NCBI GenBank assembly: GCA_964225175.1
Contig: CAXQNK010000128.1
Coordinates: forward strand, 1 to 29,558
Reading direction: 5' to 3'
DNA length: 29,558 nt
From: WTJD01 sp964225175
GTDB lineage: Bacteria; Pseudomonadota; Gammaproteobacteria; Xanthomonadales; SZUA-36
Below are positions 26,101 to 29,558 of this stretch, one piece after another. A program made the translations under genes and the position numbers. Numbering within the stretch: the stretch's first letter is position 1; each line of letters starts with the position of its first letter. The notes beneath the pieces are model-generated. The model had not been told where the DNA came from, did no database searches, and was given only the letters and a program-made list of their open reading frames with translations.

Positions 26101-27339
26101 TGGAATAACGTGGATATTCTCTCTGGTGAGAGCATGCTCGGGTTCATTGAGCTCGGAACGAACCGGAATAACCCGGGAAATGTAGGCGAAATACCCATTC
26201 GACTGACTCGGGGCTCAGAAACGGATGGACGCGCTCTCGCCCTGATGAGCGGGCAGAGCACGCGCTTTGCGCTGGCAGGCGGTGCCTCACGCGACAGACT
26301 CTTTATCGACGTGCCGGAGTCGGCAAGCGGCCTGGCCGTGTCGGTCGATGGCGGCAGCGAGGCGCAAAATGACGGGCTCATGGTCGCACTGAAGCGGATC
26401 GGGTTCGAGAGTGCATTCGACAACGCGCCGGTCGTGCCGGCAGCGCCTGACGGGGACCCGATCGTCTCTGCAATGGGAGCAGACGGGCAGGGACCCGAAG
26501 TGTCGGTGTCTGGCGGCTCTGTCGAGGCCGGGCGATGGTACGTCGTGGTGTCGAACGAATCGGCAGAATCTGCCTCGGTGTCGGTGACCGCGACGGTCAA
26601 CTTTGATGGCGACCAGATACCTGTTCATGGAGGCTTGTGGCAGCCCGTGTCGCGTCCGGACATCAGCCAGGGGCTGGATTACGCCCAGGGCACATCGCGC
26701 GCCCTGCTCTGGTACACCTATGACGAGCAGGGACAGCCCGCCTGGTACCTGGCGGCAGGAGCGAACCCTGAAGGGGACGTCTGGGTCGCCGATTTGTTGC
26801 GGTTTACCAATGACGGCGAGCAGCAGCAGGAAACCCGGGTCGGCCAGCTGGCGATGACGACGCTGTCCGAAGAGGACGTTATTTTCTCGTGGCAGCTGTT
26901 TGGAGATTCAGGTTCCGACCGCATGGCCCCGTTGTCTCCGTATACTTGCCCCAACGATGGCGGCAAGAAGAGCTACACCGGGATATGGTATCGAGGCCTG
27001 GATGGGCTGGGTGGCGCGAGCGTCCTGGTTAACGCAACCTCCCAGGCCCAGATTCACTACCTGTTCGACAGCCAGGGCGATCCGCGCTGGTTGATCGCCG
27101 CAAATGACGGAAACCAGTCTCCTACAGATCCCGACATCACCATGCTGCAGTTCAGCGGCTTTTTCCCGAATGGCTTCGGGTCAGTGACCTATTCGCCCGC
27201 CGGGCTGGTCAGCCGGGATTTCGATACTGAGTCAACGGGCAGCTGGACGCTGGATTATGTCATGCTCGAACCGTTGGTTGGAGAGGCGAACCGGACGGAA
27301 AACATTTACAAGCTGACTGCGCCATTGCCTTGCAATTAG
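23137..27339 (+). CDS. Secreted subtilisin-like (S8) serine protease with PA, PPC-like and C-terminal repeat domains
   Basis: This 1400-residue exported protease has a signal peptide (about 1-27, ending ALA) and an I9-type propeptide (about 40-150). The S8 catalytic domain shows Asp192 (IIDSGIN), His268 (DGHGSHVAA), oxyanion Asn380 (SAGNSGPG) and Ser618 (GTSMSSPHVAG). A protease-associated insert lies around 450-570. After the catalytic domain come a beta-rich segment (about 700-800) and a PPC-like domain (about 845-965), which contains an EF-hand-like calcium loop DLNGDGIAQANEE (902-914). The end holds two Trp/Tyr-rich repeats (about 1163-1275 and 1281-1395) around LLWYTYDEQGQPAWYLAA and IHYLFDSQGDPRWLIAA. 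It probably degrades extracellular protein. Translation may start at ATG 23137, overlapping the gor stop (ATGA), or at ATG 23149. The stop codon overlaps that of kynU. Confidence 0.93.
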   Translation: MKTTMFENIFRFLIVMLCCTMGAVALAKSGSEVEEQGSARYIVTLSEPSLARWHARRLAEEDARLVGIDSRKQRVAGAQRRLDIGAPESVEYLAELDEKFARFSEEFASLLGRPLDAKHRYRYALNGMAVSLTPGEVERLAAHPRVKSVERERIHKLHTDAGPAWIGAEAIWSGEDGIPVSRGSGVIVGIIDSGINWEHTSFKDLGDGTGGQFIPYDHTNPLGAELGLCSEPEVECNDKLIGVWDFVTDDEDTETEEEFTNGWDNDGHGSHVAATAVGNTHDVNFSFDPTGPTRLSGVAPQANMISYRVCFIGDPEDGDDDGCQGSAILKAIDQAIEDGVDAVNYSIGSSAFSPWSSGSSSEAFLNLYAAGIFAATSAGNSGPGLASVGSPANAPWISAVANSTHDRIFGNQLENLSGGNSPPPGPLTGATRVGDSGVRRIVHARDYGNALCGDFTDTAVSASCDSLNSLSNPFEPGTFNGEIVVCDRGVYGRVEKGLNLKLAGAGGYILANTAEFGPSVVADNHCLPATHLTEKDGDTLRGWLATGSDHEGSLSEAGVVRNANVADRVNASSSRGPVPAPVEDVLKPNLTAPGTDILAAFAADDDDSNNYAFLTGTSMSSPHVAGAAALLISITPDWSPAMINSMLETTATFDNAVDYDGSMPGPLDIGSGRPRLGEAANAPLYLAVSAEQFEAANPGSGGDPGGLNLPGIAESKCVDVCSFERTVTARIGGSWTTGTAGFPNGIKATVSPAEFTLEAGESQALTLDIEINDGGLVGSWFSGAIEMTPEEGVMQTITAAVNAFGGTLPAQWAVNTNRNAGNQEFELSGLAALEDVTFRTDGLAPEQRQVESLPQDPSRSDPYDDDVGAFTVLQYVPESAVRLYVETLASTANDLDLFIGRDLNGDGIAQANEEICSSTSPDELELCDILDPPADDYWIRVQNWGAGPEAPDDATVVWTVITQSAELNLSVTAQGIVDTGDSFPVRVSWNNVDILSGESMLGFIELGTNRNNPGNVGEIPIRLTRGSETDGRALALMSGQSTRFALAGGASRDRLFIDVPESASGLAVSVDGGSEAQNDGLMVALKRIGFESAFDNAPVVPAAPDGDPIVSAMGADGQGPEVSVSGGSVEAGRWYVVVSNESAESASVSVTATVNFDGDQIPVHGGLWQPVSRPDISQGLDYAQGTSRALLWYTYDEQGQPAWYLAAGANPEGDVWVADLLRFTNDGEQQQETRVGQLAMTTLSEEDVIFSWQLFGDSGSDRMAPLSPYTCPNDGGKKSYTGIWYRGLDGLGGASVLVNATSQAQIHYLFDSQGDPRWLIAANDGNQSPTDPDITMLQFSGFFPNGFGSVTYSPAGLVSRDFDTESTGSWTLDYVMLEPLVGEANRTENIYKLTAPLPCN

Positions 27340-28589
27340 TCCCGCAGGGACTGGACCAGCCGCCAGCAGTCCTCGAAGGGGTTGTAGAGCGGCACGGGCG
27401 CGACCCGAAGCACATCGGGCTCGCGCCAGTCGCCAATAATGCCCTCCGCCTGTAGCTTCTCAAAAAGCGCACGGCCATGGGCGCGCCCTGATCTCACTTG
27501 CAACGACAGCTGACAGCCGCGCCGTTCCGCGTCGTCGGGGGTGAGAATGTGAACCCCCCCGTCAATCTGTTCCCTGATCAGGCGTTCCAGCGTGCCGGTC
27601 AGCTGGATCGATTTGAGCCTCAGGGCGTCCATTCCCGCTTGCTCAAAGCAATCGAGGGCGGGCAGTAACGGCGCCATGGCCAGTGCTGGCGGCGTCGACA
27701 ACTGCCAGGCGTCCGCGCCCGGTGCAGGGTGAAAATTCGGTTCCATGAGTAAACGGCGCTGCAAATCAACACCCCACCAGCCATCGAGTCGCGGCAAATC
27801 CGACGGGCCATGATGCTGCTCGTGTATGAATGCCCCGGCGATTGCACCCGGGCCGCCATTGAGATATTTATAGGTGCACCATACTGCGAAATCCGCACCC
27901 CAGCCGTGCAAATCCAGCGGCACGTTACCGATGGCGTGGGCGAGGTCAAATCCGACGCAGGCTCCGGCGCGTTTGGCTGCCGAGGCGATGCGGCCGAGGT
28001 CAAACCGTTGTCCGGTCGCATAATGTACGCCCGGCCAAAGAACGAGCGCCACTTGTTCCCCGTGCTGATCGAGGTAGTCCTCCAACACGGACTCGTCGGT
28101 TAAGCGTTCGTCATTCGCCGGTATCTCCACCATGCCATTCGCCGGGTCCAGCCCGTGCAGGCGCAATTGGGATTGGACTGCGTAGCGATCAGAGGGAAAA
28201 GCACCCTGTTCGATGACGATACGATTCCGGTCTCCCCGTGGACGGAAAAAGCTGATCATCAACAGGTGGAGATTGACCGTCAGCGTATTCATGGTGACGA
28301 TCTCTGAAGGTTTTGCTCCGGCAATTCGCGCCTGGGGTTTTCGCAATAAGTCGTGGTAACGAGTCCAGCTTCTATTGCCTTCGAAGTGCCCTTCAACCGC
28401 CCGCTCACGCCATGAATTCAGGACTTCATTTACTGCATCTGCAGTGCTGCGCACTTGCAGCCCCAGGGAATTGCCGCACAGGTAAACCTGTTGACCGGCG
28501 CCATGCGCGGGAATATGAAACAGGTCGCGGTAGGCCCGTAGGGGATCTTGGTCGTCGAGTTCCCGGATATCATCGAGCCTGAGTGACAT
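27336..28589 (-). CDS. kynU: Kynureninase
   Basis: The 417-residue PLP enzyme cleaves kynurenine, or 3-hydroxykynurenine, to anthranilate (or 3-hydroxyanthranilate) and alanine in tryptophan breakdown. Marks are VYLCGNSLGLQ (36-46), the phosphate-site MNTLTVNLHLL, Asp215 in FDLAHAIGN and the cofactor lysine Lys241 in WCTYKYLNGGPG, followed by WWGVDLQRR. Length is typical. AGGA about nine bases before ATG 28589 supports the start. Tryptophan dioxygenase and kynurenine formamidase genes, often nearby, are not in the window. Its TAA overlaps the TAG of the convergent protease gene within the four bases TTAG. Confidence 0.96.
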   Translation of the reverse strand: MSLRLDDIRELDDQDPLRAYRDLFHIPAHGAGQQVYLCGNSLGLQVRSTADAVNEVLNSWRERAVEGHFEGNRSWTRYHDLLRKPQARIAGAKPSEIVTMNTLTVNLHLLMISFFRPRGDRNRIVIEQGAFPSDRYAVQSQLRLHGLDPANGMVEIPANDERLTDESVLEDYLDQHGEQVALVLWPGVHYATGQRFDLGRIASAAKRAGACVGFDLAHAIGNVPLDLHGWGADFAVWCTYKYLNGGPGAIAGAFIHEQHHGPSDLPRLDGWWGVDLQRRLLMEPNFHPAPGADAWQLSTPPALAMAPLLPALDCFEQAGMDALRLKSIQLTGTLERLIREQIDGGVHILTPDDAERRGCQLSLQVRSGRAHGRALFEKLQAEGIIGDWREPDVLRVAPVPLYNPFEDCWRLVQSLRD

Positions 28590-28663
28590 GAGCTACTGTC
28601 CTGACGCTTTCCGCATCATTTTGACAGATAATGGGTCGGTTGACACCGCAGGCATCAGCGCGA

Positions 28664-29558
28664 ATGAAACTCTCTGATTTTCACTTTGATTTGCCCGAAG
28701 AACTGATTGCCCAGTATCCGCTGGCAGAGCGAAGCGCGAGCCGGTTGCTGTGCCTGGATCGACGCTCCGGCGCCCTGGAAGATGCACAATTCGCCGTTCT
28801 GCCGGAACGCCTGGCACCGGGCGATCTGCTGGTATTCAACGATACGCGAGTCATCCCGGCGCGGCTTCATGGGTTCAAGGACACCGGCGGACGCGTCGAA
28901 ATTCTCATCGAACGGATGACGGGTGATCGGACCTGTCTTGCACAGATGCGCGCCAGCAAGTCGCCTCGCGAGGATTCGATGATCAGGCTTGATGATGGAT
29001 CCCGGCTCAGGGTCAAGGGTCGGCAGTCGCCATTCTATCTGCTGGAGTTGGACAGCCCGGGCGAGAAACTTGACGCCGTGCTTGATCGTGTTGGCCACAT
29101 GCCGCTGCCGCCTTACATCCAACGTGCGGACGAAAGTCTGGATGTTGAGCGTTATCAAACCGTTTACGCTCGACGCCCTGGTGCGGTCGCTGCACCGACC
29201 GCCGGGCTTCACTTCGATGCGGACATCCTCGATGCCCTCGCGCAACGCGGCGTCGCAACGACAAGGGTGACGCTGCATGTGGGTGCAGGCACCTTCCAGC
29301 CCGTGCGCACCGAGGAGATCGAGGATCATGCCATGCATGCCGAGTATCTCGAGGTGTCCTCAGAAAGCTGTGATGCCATCGCCCGAACCCGCAGTCGGGG
29401 AGGGCGGGTCATCGCCGTGGGGACCACGGCAGTTCGCAGCCTCGAAACGGCGGCTTCAGGCGGCGATTTGGCGCCGTTTTCGGGAGATACCAGGCTGTTT
29501 ATCTACCCGGGATACTCGTTCAGGGTTGTTGATGGCCTGGTCACGAATTTTCACCTTC
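28664..29558 (+). CDS. queA: tRNA ribosyltransferase-isomerase QueA (partial, cut by window end)
   Basis: The open frame from ATG 28664 runs off the right edge after 298 codons. It matches QueA, which uses the ribosyl part of S-adenosylmethionine to convert the preQ1 base in tRNA to epoxyqueuosine. Family marks are KLSDFHFDLPEELIAQYPL at the start, GDLLVFNDTRVIPARL, GHMPLPPYIQR, the highly conserved APTAGLHFD, TLHVGAGTFQPV and VGTTAVRSLE; about 50 residues should be missing. An in-frame ATG at 28631 would add eleven residues not seen in the family. It diverges from kynU across 74 bases. tgt and yajC often follow it and could be beyond the edge. Confidence 0.96.
   Translation, partial: MKLSDFHFDLPEELIAQYPLAERSASRLLCLDRRSGALEDAQFAVLPERLAPGDLLVFNDTRVIPARLHGFKDTGGRVEILIERMTGDRTCLAQMRASKSPREDSMIRLDDGSRLRVKGRQSPFYLLELDSPGEKLDAVLDRVGHMPLPPYIQRADESLDVERYQTVYARRPGAVAAPTAGLHFDADILDALAQRGVATTRVTLHVGAGTFQPVRTEEIEDHAMHAEYLEVSSESCDAIARTRSRGGRVIAVGTTAVRSLETAASGGDLAPFSGDTRLFIYPGYSFRVVDGLVTNFHL

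Noticed and set aside
23281..26600. Long minus-strand open frames (for example 23281-24039 and 25944-26600) opposite the protease gene
   Set aside because: They mirror third-position GC bias of the protease gene and show no domain likeness.
28621..28649. Perfect TTGACA (28621-28626) and GATAAT (28627-28632) upstream of queA
   Set aside because: The two abut each other, so they cannot serve one promoter, and neither has a good partner at normal spacing.
28655..29338. A 227-codon minus-strand open frame opposite queA
   Set aside because: It lies antisense to strongly conserved queA sequence and is a codon-bias shadow.

Overview
The window is GC-rich, densely coded bacterial chromosome. It most resembles a gammaproteobacterium: it has a complete System I cytochrome c maturation operon in the order ccmABCDEFGHI, an HrpA-type DEAH helicase of about 1300 residues, a YihG-like acyltransferase and a QueA start. 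The secreted protease carries C-terminal tryptophan/tyrosine-rich repeats that I associate with marine or soil gammaproteobacteria near Woeseiaceae, Wenzhouxiangellaceae or Xanthomonadales; this family-level placement is a guess. I see no tRNA, rRNA, CRISPR array, insertion sequence or phage gene.

Layout, left to right. 1-364 has no convincing gene but holds a promoter with several inverted repeats in front of an orphan thiamine-diphosphate enzyme (374-2008). A WecG/TagA/CpsF glycosyltransferase follows (2191-2994). Facing it is a decayed C-terminal remnant of a dimethylglycine/sarcosine dehydrogenase-type gene (3019-3540, minus), which runs into the promoter of an exported glutathione peroxidase-like protein (3602-4138). 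That promoter has two perfect palindromes, one resembling a MarR/OhrR operator. On the minus strand come a YihG-like acyltransferase, an FKBP prolyl isomerase and the fluoride channel CrcB (4151-6125). Then, on plus, come a CaCA sodium/calcium exchanger and the YjjX nucleotide-pool phosphatase (6224-7751).

A minus-strand group, 11029 down to 7812, encodes a Pseudomonas-type L-threonine aldolase, an APC amino-acid permease and a crotonase-fold protein. The first two probably work together in uptake and cleavage of threonine or a related beta-hydroxy amino acid. hrpA (11088-14978) diverges from it across a 58-base gap containing an inverted repeat that overlaps -10-like boxes on both strands.

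The minus strand from 21586 to 14997 is the ccm operon: heme export and handling (CcmA-E), heme ligation (CcmF, CcmH, CcmI) and apocytochrome thiol reduction (CcmG), with most junctions overlapping by 1-17 bases. Divergent to it, gor (21785-23140) overlaps the start of a 1400-residue secreted subtilisin-like protease (23137-27339) by four bases. The protease gene and the convergent kynureninase gene (27336-28589) share overlapping stop codons. The window ends inside queA (28664 to the right edge).

Most of the window is conserved housekeeping and metabolic gene content, and I do not see a clear new multi-gene system. The points most worth a second look are the peroxidase operator region, the dehydrogenase remnant, the hrpA/threonine aldolase intergenic palindrome, and the large protease with its coupling to gor and its C-terminal repeats.
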